From Larix kaempferi (lineage: Eukaryota > Streptophyta > Pinopsida > Pinales > Pinaceae), in the NCBI GenBank assembly GCA_027924585.1, contig BSBM01000779.1, forward strand, positions 16,784,001 to 16,848,000: a DNA stretch of 64,000 nucleotides, given 5' to 3'. Each line of letters starts with the position of its first letter. Position 1 is the first letter of the stretch. Below the pieces are notes generated by a model, which was not told the DNA's origin, ran no database searches, and worked only from the letters and a program-made list of their open reading frames with translations. The translations under genes and the position numbers were made by a program. Of this stretch, positions 35,361-46,639 are shown one piece after another.

Positions 35361-35485
35361 TTGGCATAGACTTCCCACATTTCAGTAACATCGGGATAAT
35401 TAGCATGTTCCAACTAGAGTTGCACTTTACAAAAATAAGTCATGACTTCTTTGCTTCAGACTCTAGACCAAGTGTCCAAAAATCC

Positions 35486-37180
35486 TTACAAGGTAGAATT
35501 CAGGTGGATCGGGGTATAAATAAACAATCTAAAGGTGAAAGTATCAAACTGAGTGGTGTCTCGGATTAAATTCACTGACTGATCTCTTTGTTCATCCACC
35601 TCAACGATCCTCAACTTCGCTAGCATTGAGTCTTCCTGCTCAACAAAAGTAGGCATTCCAAGATCTTCCATGCGGCCAATCGTCAACATCCATTTTCGCG
35701 TACAAATATTCTGCCCCTTTTCAATCATATGGAATACCTCATCACAGCCGAGTTCCCATGATTTAATTGATATATGAATTCTCATCAATTTGACCAAATC
35801 CACGCAGTGAACAGTCTAAGGATCGTTTTTTAGATGAGATTGCCACTCATAGAGTTGATCATAGGCTAAATTATCCTTCTTCCTCTTGTCCACATAGTCT
35901 ACCAAAGGGGCAAACAAATGCTCAAAATAATTAAATTCATCTTGTATTTCATTCAAACCATGGAATAATAGGGTTTGTGTCTGTTTCAAACTTTCATTTA
36001 TGTTAATGGATTCACCCTTGAATTCTTGTACTGTCAACCTGAAAAAGGAAGAGGAAGCATCACAATTCCTTACATTGCTCCATCTGCAACATAATATCAG
36101 CAATATTAGAATCTCGCTCAATCATTTTATTTTCTACTATTACCTTTTGCTGTGAGAGTTGTTGAATCTGGTCATGTAGACTATGCCACTACAAATTATG
36201 TTGAGTTTTAAGTTCCTCAACCTGCTTGTTGAAATTCTCATGAAGAGAATCATTTTTTGTTTGAAGCACAACATTATTAGCTTTCTTTTCATCCAGTAGA
36301 TTAATCAAAGTGGAGACTGAATCATAATTTGCACCAGCAAGGGCTCCCATAGCTGCAGCGGTTTCTATAGCTTCCCTCTCTGGGTCATCAGTGGCCTATC
36401 TCTATATAACTTGATTTGCAATTAGCCCAACCAGTACTTCCCCTTCCCTTGTTCTCTTAGAAACTTTTCTGAGTACATCTTTTTTCCTTTTGCTAAAACA
36501 ATAATCTTGAAGTACAACCACAACATATTCTCCAAATTCAGTTGAATCTTTAGTTGTGTAAACCAAAAGTCCTGTAGTGTTGGAAATAGGCAGTGGATGA
36601 CTAACAATAGTGATAGCTTCCTGAGATGGGTTTTGGATACATGATAGGATGGATTGAGCATAAGAGTTTACAGGAAAAATTTCTATTAAAGGTTCAGTAG
36701 GATGAGGAGAAGGTGAATTGAATTCAGAATGTGGAAGGGTGGTATGAATATTATCTTGATCTAGTGGAGTGTCTTGATGAAGGACTGATGTTTCCTATGA
36801 GGCTAAAGAATTAGTCGGGGGGTCTATCACATCCTTAGTAGTTGGTTGAATGGATGGATTAGGAGGTTGCGAGACTAAATATGAAAGATTTGTGTGAATA
36901 GGTGAGTGGTGGTGAATTGTGAGTGGACTGAATAATATGGTCTTCTACAGAAGGAATTCCTTAGTATTTTCTAGAGAAGGATTTTGTTGATGTTCTTGAA
37001 CCATTGGAGTTGGATGAACTACTTCTAGGGGTTGTACTTTCTCCAAATCATTAAAATTACCAACAAAATATCGAGAAAGAGGCATGACCGTTGGTTTTTC
37101 CTTATCCCGATTCTTTACAGACACTAAAGGTATTAACTTAGGAATGGAAACAATAGTATGGACAGATTCAATACAAGGGA
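35486..37180 (-). pseudogene. Unrecognised long reading frame: Pro-rich region then coiled coil
   Basis: From about 37,180 down to about 36,070 a single minus frame is broken only by TAG codons (plus-strand positions 36945-36947, 36795-36797, 36402-36404, 36396-36398, 36189-36191). After a frameshift near 36,075 it continues past another TAG (35816-35818) to about 35,486. The first third is Pro/Thr/His-rich (VSQPPNPSIQPTTKDVIDPP). The middle has a compact segment (GEYVVVVLQDYCFSKRKKDV, KRTREGEVLVGLIANQVI) followed by AIETAAAMGALAGANYDS. The last third looks like a coiled coil (STLINLLDEKKANNVVLQ, HDQIQQLSQQKVIVENKM). I recognise no family. The preserved frame over about 560 codons shows it was selected as a protein; an accessory ORF of an LTR element is my guess. 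Confidence 0.6.
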
Positions 37181-37189
37181 TAGTGTGTG

Positions 37190-37226
37190 TCTATATATAT
37201 ATATATATACAGACACACACACACAC
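37190..37226. repeat. TA and CA microsatellite with inverted symmetry
   Basis: GTGTGTGTCTA, a TA run and TACAGACACACACACACAC form an almost palindromic microsatellite. Confidence 0.85.
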
Positions 37227-38040
37227 CCAAAAATAAATTAAGATGTCGGAAACGTCAAAAGTAACTTAATCAAAGGCTTAATTTGTTTTAGATTGACCCC
37301 AAAGTACTTCTAAAACAAAATAATGGATAGAATCAAGTAAGAAATGGAAAACACTAGATTTCCTAAGGAATTTGAGTTTTAGCATGGGGCTCTCATGTTT
37401 CTTTACAAAGATGAGATCGTTGTGGTTACAACAAAGCCCTAAAATATTATCCCAATTCCACTTATCATACAAGAAAAGAAGTAAAAAATGAACTATAGTA
37501 AATGGATTTCATTTACAAAATGAATGCATGAGAAACCATTGAGAAAATCAGCGATTTGCTTTAACATGGGATTATAGATATGGGTAACTTAGAGGGAAGA
37601 TATTGATAGATTCATCTTATTGCCGACTTTGTTAAATACGCAAAAATATCAACAAAGAAACACGTGTGACCTTTTGTTAATTATTTTTGGTCAGCCATTA
37701 TTTTCCACATTAGACATATTTCCATTTTAGTATATTAGCACTGGATGTGACAACATAGCTTCCATAAGGGTTGTATAGTACACCTCGCACATATAGGTTT
37801 AGATCGTGGAAGTTGGTTAGAAAACTTAGCTCTCAGATGCAAGAAACCTAGGATCTCCGACAATGGAATTATAGCCTCATGGGTGGGTTAGCACTAGTGG
37901 TTTTGGAGTAAGCCATGGAACCTATAAGAGTTGGGACATCACAGGTTCAATTATCATTGGGAATCACAAGTCACGGTTTCCATCCATGGATCACAACAAA
38001 GTTCTTTGAAGCTTTACCACAAAATTATTCCTTTAAAAAA
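37227..38040. other. No gene recognised
   Basis: AT-rich. Nothing supported on either strand. Confidence 0.4.
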
Positions 38041-38216
38041 TGGTTTAGATCGTAAATAAGAGAATGGGAATATTGAATTAATCAAGTTGACAAAGAGACA
38101 CTCAAATGAAATGTATTGCTTTAGAAAATGGTTTAGATTGTAAATAAGAGAATGAATTAACCAAGTTGAAAAAGAGACACACTCAAATGAAATGTACCAG
38201 AAACAAGCAATTGGAA
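38041..38216. repeat. 88-bp tandem duplication
   Basis: TGGTTTAGAT(C/T)GTAAATAAGA at 38041 recurs at 38129. The second copy lacks a few bases (GGGAATATTG) present in the first. Confidence 0.88.
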
Positions 38217-38950
38217 TCCAGTATCTAGGGTTATTATCTAGCGTTAGCATAACAAAATACATTTAATATACAAGGTTATTATAGTATTAGCAAAGCAGGA
38301 TAAACAGTAAAATTAGTGCTAGCATGATGGCAAGGAAATATAACAGAGTTGAATACACAATAATTAGTTTTATTATTATCATGGAAAGGAAAGAAGAGGA
38401 TGAAACCATAAAATTTGAAAAGAAATAAAATGAAGAGAATTGGATTTGGTAGTGCATTATTTTTTGTCATTGCACTAACTTGATTTGATTTTTGTGTTGT
38501 TATAGTGCGCTAGGCTTGTATCATACAACTCGCCATTGATATTGCGGGTTGAAAAAAAGCATGTTGAAAATTTTCCTAACAAATTCCTCTTGTTTGAATT
38601 GTTGATTTGATTTGATTTCTATAGTGTTATCATGAAAATTATATAGTTGACACTAAATTTATTATCTTCATTTTTAGTTTTGTATATAATATTATATTGC
38701 ATTGACGTCGACGTTGCAGACAGGATGGATGTTACGATCTCTTCATTATTGGTCTATAGAATGCGCATTGATTCTCTCGATGTAATAACTTGCATGTGAA
38801 ATCTAATAATAGGTCAAGGTGGAGCACCTAAACTTTCAAACCCTACTTATCCCACATTGGTCAAAGTTGATGACTCCTTTGTTCCTAAAAGCACTTTGAA
38901 AGTTTGGAAGATTCTTGAGCCTATTATTCATTGTAGGGGGGGGACTTTAA
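38217..38950. other. No gene recognised
   Basis: AT-rich spacer with no motif. Confidence 0.4.
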
Positions 38951-39270
38951 ATTTGGTATCTGGATGAATGGATATTCCCTTTGGAAGTTATATGTCATGC
39001 TTGATGAGGTGAAACCATTTTTAGAAAATCGTTGGTTTTTAATTTTACATGTTTTTTTTTATGGCAAAGGAAACCTTTTCTTCACTATAAGCAGTAAAGC
39101 TTTGGATTTGGTATCTCGATGAATTGATAGTCCCCATGGAAGTTGTATGCGATTCTAGATGAGGCCAAGCCCCCCTTTAGAAAATATTTGGTTTTCAACT
39201 TTGAGTTTTTTTTGGCAAATACACCAAGTCTCTCTAGGATATATAATTATCTTTCAAAACCAAGGATTGG
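38951..39270. repeat. 165-bp diverged tandem duplication
   Basis: ATTTGGTATCT(G/C)GATGAAT occurs at 38951 and 39116, followed in both by GGAAGTT(A/G)TATG and GATGAGG. The copies are clearly older than most duplications here. Confidence 0.8.
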
Positions 39271-40290
39271 ATCCCATGGACTCAAATAATTACATCCTCC
39301 CTACTTGCTTTCTTCTTTTCATCTTCTTCACTCCATAAGGCATTGGTTTATTTGTTATAGTTATTTAGTTATTCATATAAAAAACAGAACCACTTATTTA
39401 TCTAAAAAATTGTGCATCTTAGGCATTCTAGGCATATAGTACATCTTAGGTCATATTTATTCAATTTTATGTTAAATTATAGTAAACTTACCCTGATGTA
39501 ATTTCATCCTTATCACAAAAATTGAGATAAACCTTATATTTTCATTCATTTCCATGAATTAGAAAAGTCTATAAACATTAAAAAAATAATGGTTTAATTT
39601 AGCGTAGATAGCCTGGAAACAATTAGATGACCTTGTTGTAATTTCTATTTATGCACTTCAGTTTATCCATTTTCTGCATACAAATGTGCATTGGAATTAA
39701 TGCTGATAATTTAGACTAGTTTTTTGCATCACTTTCTTTGTAAAATTCCATCGTTTATAACAGATTTAGCTTGTTTTTTATCATTAATTTCACATTTATT
39801 CTAAAACAAGAAGCATTTACTTTGATTTTAAGTGTTATTGCAATTTCTTGAATTTGCAGTTAGTACCATTTATGGATACCCTCCTTGAAGTTAGCAAGCA
39901 TTAAATTCAAAGTGAAAGGAAGTAAGTGAGGTGACAGTGCTTATTTCCTAGTGTTTTCAAACTCCCTTCAACTTTTACAAGGCATAAATTTTTGGGTGAT
40001 ACCAATTTGGCTATTTTAGCTCGTCATACTTTTTGATATGTAGTACAACTTAAAATATTAAGGTGAGTAGTTGATATTTGCATTAATATATCAAACATGC
40101 AACTCCATTAGGTAGGAACTAACCGCATGTATTAAGGTAGAGATTTCGGTAAGGAAACTTTTCTTCTATTTTTTAAATTATAATTCATGTTATGTCTTTA
40201 GTTTCTTTTCACAAATTTTTTTGATAAACTTATTTGGTTGATGTCTTTCCTAATTTTTTCATGGCATATGCACCTCTCTATTAAACTTCC
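39271..40290. other. No gene recognised
   Basis: AT-rich DNA leading into the gag fragment. It may be decayed leader of that element. Confidence 0.35.
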
Positions 40291-40540
40291 ATTCTAGGGT
40301 ATCCAAATTCCCTTCTTGAGAAGTTTACTCCACACTTTGAAGGGGATGGGATAATTACTGTTAGAAAGTACTAAAAGCTTTTTTATTTTTATTTTCCTTG
40401 AAGATTTTGAGGTTGAGCATGAAGATGTTACCATGAAATTGTTTGTCCAAATCTTATAGGGGGATGTAAGGGAATGGTTTAGAGATCAACCCACTATGAG
40501 TATTGTTGATTAAGTTGTCATTGATGCCAACAGTTCCCGG
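40291..40540 (+). pseudogene. Ty3-gypsy gag fragment
   Basis: Two frames together read IPNSLLEKFTPHFEGDGIIT (near 40,300) and, after a frame change, EDFEVEHEDVTMKLFVQIL, a TAG, then GDVREWFRDQPTMSI (about 40,405-40,502). The EHEDVxMxLFxQxLxGDVRxWFR pattern is the capsid-like core of gypsy gag proteins. The stop falls where Gln is usual. No zinc knuckle or protease follows, so it is an isolated scrap in plus orientation. Confidence 0.6.
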
Positions 40541-41840
40541 TCATTGATACCAACAGTTGAGTCTTGGTTCCCCTTGTGGAGCCCTTGAAGGTTAGTATTT
40601 GGTTTGTGGTTGTCTGTGTCAAAGGAGACCTTTTGAGCTTGTCCAAGCTCAAGTCTAAAGCCCTTGGTGTCCTTGGGACAATGGAAAAAGCCCTGGTTAC
40701 TCATTGACTTAGTTGAGTGACCCTAAGTTGTATCTTGGTCCCAGTTGAGTCCAATGTTGTATCCCTTGCTCCTAGTTGTCTTTTGGTTGATGGTTTCTAT
40801 GTTGCTTGTACTTTTTGTGGTCTCTTGATTCGTTGTTGAATGAATGTAGCCCTCACACAGTTGACTTGTGCCCTTACATGATGAAGTCTTTCTTTTGATA
40901 ATATCCTGTACAAATTAAAGAAAACAAAGTTGAAGGACCCTGCCAATGAAAGCAAGATCCTCATACGGTGATAGCCCTCGCCAAGCCCTTTCGATTGGTA
41001 TTTGGAGTGTCTCCTAACTCCTTACGTTTGATGAGTTATTGTCGTTTAAAGTTGATGAGGTCATGAAGCCCTTAGTACCCTTATCTTGGGGTTTTGATGG
41101 CTATGAACCCATTTGGTAATGAAACCATTATATATGCCTTTAAGGAACCTATGATGACCTTGTGCCAATGAATAAGCCCTTGGAAATTGTCACATACCCA
41201 TTTTCCAAGTTCGACATTTGTAGGAATGGGGTAAAAACAGTTTCCTTGACATCAACAATCAAGTATGTTAGTCACAACCCATATGTATTAAATATAAGTC
41301 ATAAGTAGCATTATATATAAACACTTGTTCATTCACTACCATTCTCATAAGACTTAAGCATTAAACATGGTTAGCCATTCATGCATAAGGGTTACTTTTT
41401 AATCCAACATGTGGTTCTTTCCCCTTCTAACATTTATCACATAACATATACAAGAGTGTAAACTTATATTAAAACACATGAAGTACACATAAGAAAGAGA
41501 CCAGTATACGTGGTTCACCCAAATCTATGGGCTATGTCCACCAAAAAATGTCATAATTATTATTTGTCAAAAATAGAAGAAATACATTCTGCAACACAAT
41601 TTACTTTCTCTTTCTCAAGTCTCTCTCATAAAGAACATTATAGGGATTCTCTTCCATGATGATCACCACAAATCATGATAATATATAAATTGAGGTATTT
41701 AACTTCGACCTATGCGGAAGGTTTACCCTACCTGTACTAGCATAGATTTATATACCCCAATTATTACATTTATGTGCAAACAGGGTTTGCCATGCCCCAC
41801 CTACATCTCCATACTTCAATAGTAAGTATTAACACAAAAC
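40541..41840. other. No gene recognised
   Basis: T/G-rich plus strand to about 41,200 with a loose repetition of AGCCCTT-type words, possibly decayed continuation of the gag region. A TGTCACATACCC at about 41,199 looks like an LTR start, but no matching end was found. Confidence 0.35.
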
Positions 41841-42241
41841 ATAACATGGATATAAGATCCAATATATAGATATATACATCATATGAATATCCACTTCATT
41901 CAACGACACTTTCCAATATAAGTGATTAACACACCACATGGATATAATATCCAATATATAGATATATACATCATATGAATGGCTTCAATGGGAAATACGA
42001 TTCCAACAATAATAAAAGTCTTCAATGGGAAATATGATTCCAACAATAATGAAAGACTTCAATAGGAAATAAGATTCCAACAATAATAAAAGTCTTCAAT
42101 GGGAAATACAGTTCCAACAATAATAAAAGACTTCAACAGGAAATACTATTCCAACAATAATAAAAGTCTTCAATGGGAAATACGATCCCAACAATAATAA
42201 AAGACTTCAATGGGAATTATGATTCCAACAATATTATTTCG
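41841..42241. repeat. 37-bp tandem repeat (7 units) beside a 90-bp direct repeat
   Basis: Units starting CTTCAA(T/C)(G/A)GGAA run from 41983 in 37-bp steps to about 42,241. The odd and even units tend to end AAAAGT and (A/G)AAAGA respectively, hinting that the array grew as 74-bp dimers. Just before it, CCAATATATAGATATATACA with CATATGAAT occurs twice, 90 bp apart. Confidence 0.92.
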
Positions 42242-42339
42242 AATGGAATTCAAATGAATACGATTTCAAGAAAATAATAAATAGAAACTCAACAGGGCAG
42301 TTTACATAACTTAGACAAAGTTTCATTCAAGATTCATGT

Positions 42340-45218
42340 TGTAACGCCCCATATTTTGACTAGGCGTGTTTTTGACTTAGACACCTTTCACCTTATTTGC
42401 TTATTATCTGTTGGGCTCAACTAGATAGAGTGAACTATATTTTCGGCATGTTAGACGTGATGATATGTTGCTACTATGTTTAGGATGTTACTATTCCCAT
42501 GCTGACACTATGATTATGATGTTATGATGTTACCATCCTCATGATGTTATTAGGTTTATGTGGTTACTATGTTGTAGTTATCATGAGATTCTTTTATTTC
42601 ATAATGACAGTGTATGTTTAATAATCGTCCTGGATGAAATGTGATATATATGATGTGGTAATTATGTTGTGATTGATTTAATGATTTTATGTAATGAAAT
42701 AAATGATGTTGACAATATGGATCAGACGATGATAGAATGGAAATATTGTTATAAATGTATGGCTGCAAAGTACTAATCCGCAGGACACTGGGGCTATGTA
42801 ATAGTCGGATACCTGATATGAAGTATGGTATAGTACCTATTTTGCAGAGAGCCTTGTTTAGCAAAGTTGATGATACGATGACACAAACCAATAATCCCGA
42901 GAGCAGCAAAGTATGATTTGATAAGGGTGTAGACCCAGTATGTTGAGAGGGATGGAAGTTGCCCACCCTATGTTTCTATGATACCCGGGGTCATGGGAGG
43001 GCTGTGCTGAGACAAGATCCCCAAGTTGTTGTGATGACGATGGTCGGATGCCTGCTAGGAGAGGCTAGGTCCGCTAGTTAGCCGATGCTAGCGCTCTCAG
43101 GTTCTATGTGGTTGGGTCAGTATAGCTGGCACCCACTTTTGTACTAGCAGAGGAAGGTTAGGGAGGATGCGGACGCAGGTTAGGATGGGAGGATATTTAG
43201 TTAGTACTGTTGAGGGTTGGGTATTCGTTGATCTTGAGTTAGTGGTAGTAGGTAGCTTTCCTTGTACTTGATTGATTGAACAAATGTAATCATAAAGATA
43301 ATGAAATGAAATATTAAAGGTTAACTGATATAACGACCGATGATGTTTTAAGTAATGTTATGATAAATATATATACTTGTTCTGTTTGCATGAAGTATTA
43401 TTAGTATTAGTTAGTTGTTAAGCATAGGAAATATGATGTATGTTTATAGTACTTGTCAGACCTGTGCATACGCTGGCCACGCATGCACATTTTGTACATG
43501 TGCGATAGTATCTGTTTACGACATACTTATCAGTATTTAACAATGTTATAAGTTGTCATAGATAACTCAGTTAAGGTTTGGGTAAGTGACATGAGTAATA
43601 GATGATCGATTTGTTTATGTATAAAATAAGTTAATTAATCTTATATGTAAACATTGTAATGAACAATTAAAATAATTGCCGCCAATTGTAATTCTTGTCA
43701 AGTGAAGGTATCGGAAATATGAAGTATAGCAGATAAACATTAATGCTGGAAGCATGTACTATCTAATTGTTAATATTGATTAATTAAACCCTTAAGAGTA
43801 CTTCGTCTATCAATGAAAGTATGTTAGATTAGTGCTAAGGTACTCATTATTAATTAAGTATGTTAGATTAGCGCTAAGGTACTTAAATCACCATTAATAT
43901 TTATTATTATTATGATTATTTAATATTATTATTATTATTATTTAACTAATGTTAATAATGATAACGTGTCCTTATTGGAATGAAAGAAATCATAAGTGGG
44001 TAAGTGAACATGTTTGAATTATTAAATTAATTAATTTATTGTTATGAAACGAGAAAGGAGTATTATTAAATTATTAAATGAGGAAGGTTAAGATAAAACT
44101 CAATTAAATTTATATTCATAAATTGCTGTCATGTCAGACAACCGATCTGAGATTGGATTTATATATATATTTATAATTAAAACAAACTACCACTTCAAAT
44201 TTGAAAGGGTCAACATGATAGTATTTAATTATTATTTATTCAACATATTAAATGGAGGATAAGACTAATATTGAATCCACCGCCTTCGTGAATGTTTTAA
44301 ATTGAATATTTCAAGAATCATTAAATAATGTACATTCAACCCATCAAATCCAACCTAACTAGTCTTAATACCATTGAATTGCTCGAGAAAAGAAGTACTA
44401 TAAAATAATATTTATTTATGAATTGGATTGTAAAACAAGCAATCAATTTAATGTTTTGGGGGCTCGAGGGTTCTTATGGAGGGCGGTAGAGTAAACAGGA
44501 AGGCAAGTGGAGGAGGAAAATGGATCTATAAAGCAATGGTTTCATGGAGATGAGGGGGGGGGGTTGGTTTTCTTTTGGGGAGAAGTACACTTAGTATTTG
44601 ATGAAAAGGAGGAATGCCGAGGAGGGGGAGAACTCGAAGCTTTGAGGAGGTGGGAAACTTAAAGACTGAGGTGGGGTTAACTCAAAGTAAAATTACTATT
44701 GAACTATGGAAAGGTACTAAGGAAAGTTGCTGTCGGGATTATTGGTTTGTGGGCTCGGGGGCTAGGAAACTCGTCGGTTTCCTAGGGCCAACACGATAAG
44801 AGCTAGTCAGCAGGGTGGTTCATCTATTTTTGGTATAAAGGCTTGGAACAGAAAGTCTGCGGGAGCAAAAAGCTTGGACGGGAAAGGCTACAGGAGCAAG
44901 GGAACAATCTACAACCTACATCGGTCCAAGTATTCTACTGGTAGTTAGAAAAAGGATTTATATTTCAATATACTAAGTATTATGCAAGAAATTACAATTA
45001 TATGTATGTTCTGAAATTACTATATGTAGGTGCACTGTATGCTACTAGACATTTTCTAATCACTAAAATTACGCAGAAAATTAGCATAATGAAAGCATAA
45101 TGATACTTATTTATTATTGAAATAAATAAGAGGGAAAAACAACTCCGTAGGAGCTGGTTACAAAACTAAATTTCAAAATCTAGAACTTTGGTGCCCTTCC
45201 GGATAGAGGGGTATTACA
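42340..45218 (+). mobile_element. Solo LTR of about 2.9 kb, with 5-bp target duplication
   Basis: It starts TGTAACGCCCC at 42340 and ends GGGGTATTACA at 45218, inverted ends matching at 9 of 11 bases. CATGT precedes it (42335-42339) and follows it (45219-45223), a proper 5-bp target duplication. No gag or pol motif lies inside. A TATA-like TATAAAG at 44834-44840 near the right end puts it in plus orientation. A long LTR with these ends is usual for gypsy elements in large plant genomes. A solo LTR made by LTR-LTR recombination fits best; a non-autonomous element with short termini is the alternative. Confidence 0.82.
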
Positions 45219-45474
45219 CATGTCGTCTCCGTTTTTGTCTAGAGTCACAGCAATGGGTGTCAGATTTGAAATTGATAAAACTTACCTAGCTTAAACTCTG
45301 TCCTTTAACCATAATATATACAGAGGGAGATCCATTCGATTCACTGGCTGCAATACATAATTGCAAGCAACAACATAACTTATAAATAGAGTTCAATTCT
45401 CATCTTATAGAGATAGCCTTTCCCTGTTATAGAGAGAGTTTAATTCCCCTATTACAGAGATTGTTTTCCCCATT
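45219..45474. other. Flank of the solo LTR
   Basis: Contains older, diverged relatives of the 68-bp repeat (CTCATCTTATAGAGATAGCC; TTACAGAGATTGTTTTCCCC). No gene. Confidence 0.4.
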
Positions 45475-45692
45475 TGCAAGCAGCCACAAAATATATATAA
45501 ACAAAGTTTATTTCTCATCTTACCGAGCTCGTTTTACCCATTTGCAATCAACAACAATATGTATATAAACAGAGTTTAATTCTCATCTTACCGAGCTCGT
45601 TTTACCCATTTGCAAGCAACAACAATCTGTATATAAACATAGTTTAATTCTCATCTTACCGAGCTCGTTTTACCCATTTGCAAGTAGCAGTA
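45475..45692. repeat. 68-bp tandem repeat, 3 units
   Basis: TACCGAGCTCGTTTTACCCA occurs at 45521, 45589 and 45657, with GTATATAAACA(G/T)AGTTTAATT in each unit. Similarity is high but not perfect. Confidence 0.92.
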
Positions 45693-45731
45693 ATATAAAT
45701 ATGGAACAAACATAAACTATACCAAGGACAC

Positions 45732-45733
<2 letters not shown>

Positions 45734-45769
<36 letters not shown>
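45734..45769. repeat. (AT)n microsatellite
   Basis: Uninterrupted AT dinucleotides of about 36 bp. Confidence 0.95.
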
Positions 45770-45771
<2 letters not shown>

Positions 45772-46266
45772 TAATATAGCAAGTTGAAAGTGGACAGGGA
45801 TTGGCTTCCACCAGTCGTCCTGTCCCCAGAGCCTCTGTGCAACACTATACAGGAACTTGTGTCTCCTATTGCTGCACAACCATTCAACATTTAATACACT
45901 CAACATATAATATAATATCATACCAGGATCACTACCCCCATCACTGTGCAGATGTAAAACTAGCAATAGGAAATATATACATATATAAATTGCAAACCAA
46001 AAATATATAAACCTTCAAACAGGGATAGGGCTTCCAATTTGGACCGTCCCTTCTAACAAACAACATAAAATAATATAGTTCATGCACAGAGGATTACGAC
46101 CTGGGAATTGGCTACTCCAGCCGTCCCTCCCCCCCACTAACCATATAAGCATAAAAAACATATAAATACCAATCAAAAGCATGCAACAGAGATACCCATA
46201 TCGGTAGTGTATCAAAAGAAAACAATTCGACAGGGACCACACTACAGAGCTGTCCTGTCCCTATGG
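45770..46266. other. Degenerate repeats, no gene
   Basis: Phrases of the form ACAGGGA...GTCCTGTCCC or GGGAT...CCGTCCC recur near 45,795, 46,020, 46,100 and 46,230, and related ones lie on the other side of the copia element at 52,230-52,360. The copia element has therefore landed inside an older repeat family. Confidence 0.45.
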
Positions 46267-46271
46267 TCTAG

Positions 46272-46587
46272 TGTTGGATCTAACAGCCACAAAATACAAT
46301 ATACAACGGAAGCAAATAAAACAAGAAAGATAATAAATACACACACATGAGATATACGCAGAGATTTACGTGGTAAAACCCTCTCTTAGGGAAACATCCA
46401 CGGAGCAATGGTATCGGTATCTTATTATTCAGAATCTGAAGATTTACAACAACTCACAACTCTCCAATATCTTCTCTTACGAGAATACAAGAAACATATA
46501 CATTTCTTACACGGTTACTAATAACTGCATATTTAGTTAGTCAGTTACATAGTTACCGTCATAGCCAGTTGTCACCCGTTTCTAACA
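46272..46587 (-). repeat. 3' LTR of the copia element
   Basis: 316 bp, TGTTG...TAACA. It differs from the other LTR by T/C, C/A, C/T, A/G and C/T changes, four of them transitions. It contains the promoter region shared with the 5' copy. Confidence 0.97.
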
Positions 46588-46639
46588 ATCTCCACCTTGA
46601 CAACAATTTACCTGATACCATTGCTCATTGCTCTATTGA

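Noticed and set aside
41199-42339. LTR starting TGTCACATACCC
   Set aside because: No inverted end, partner LTR or primer site could be found before the solo LTR.
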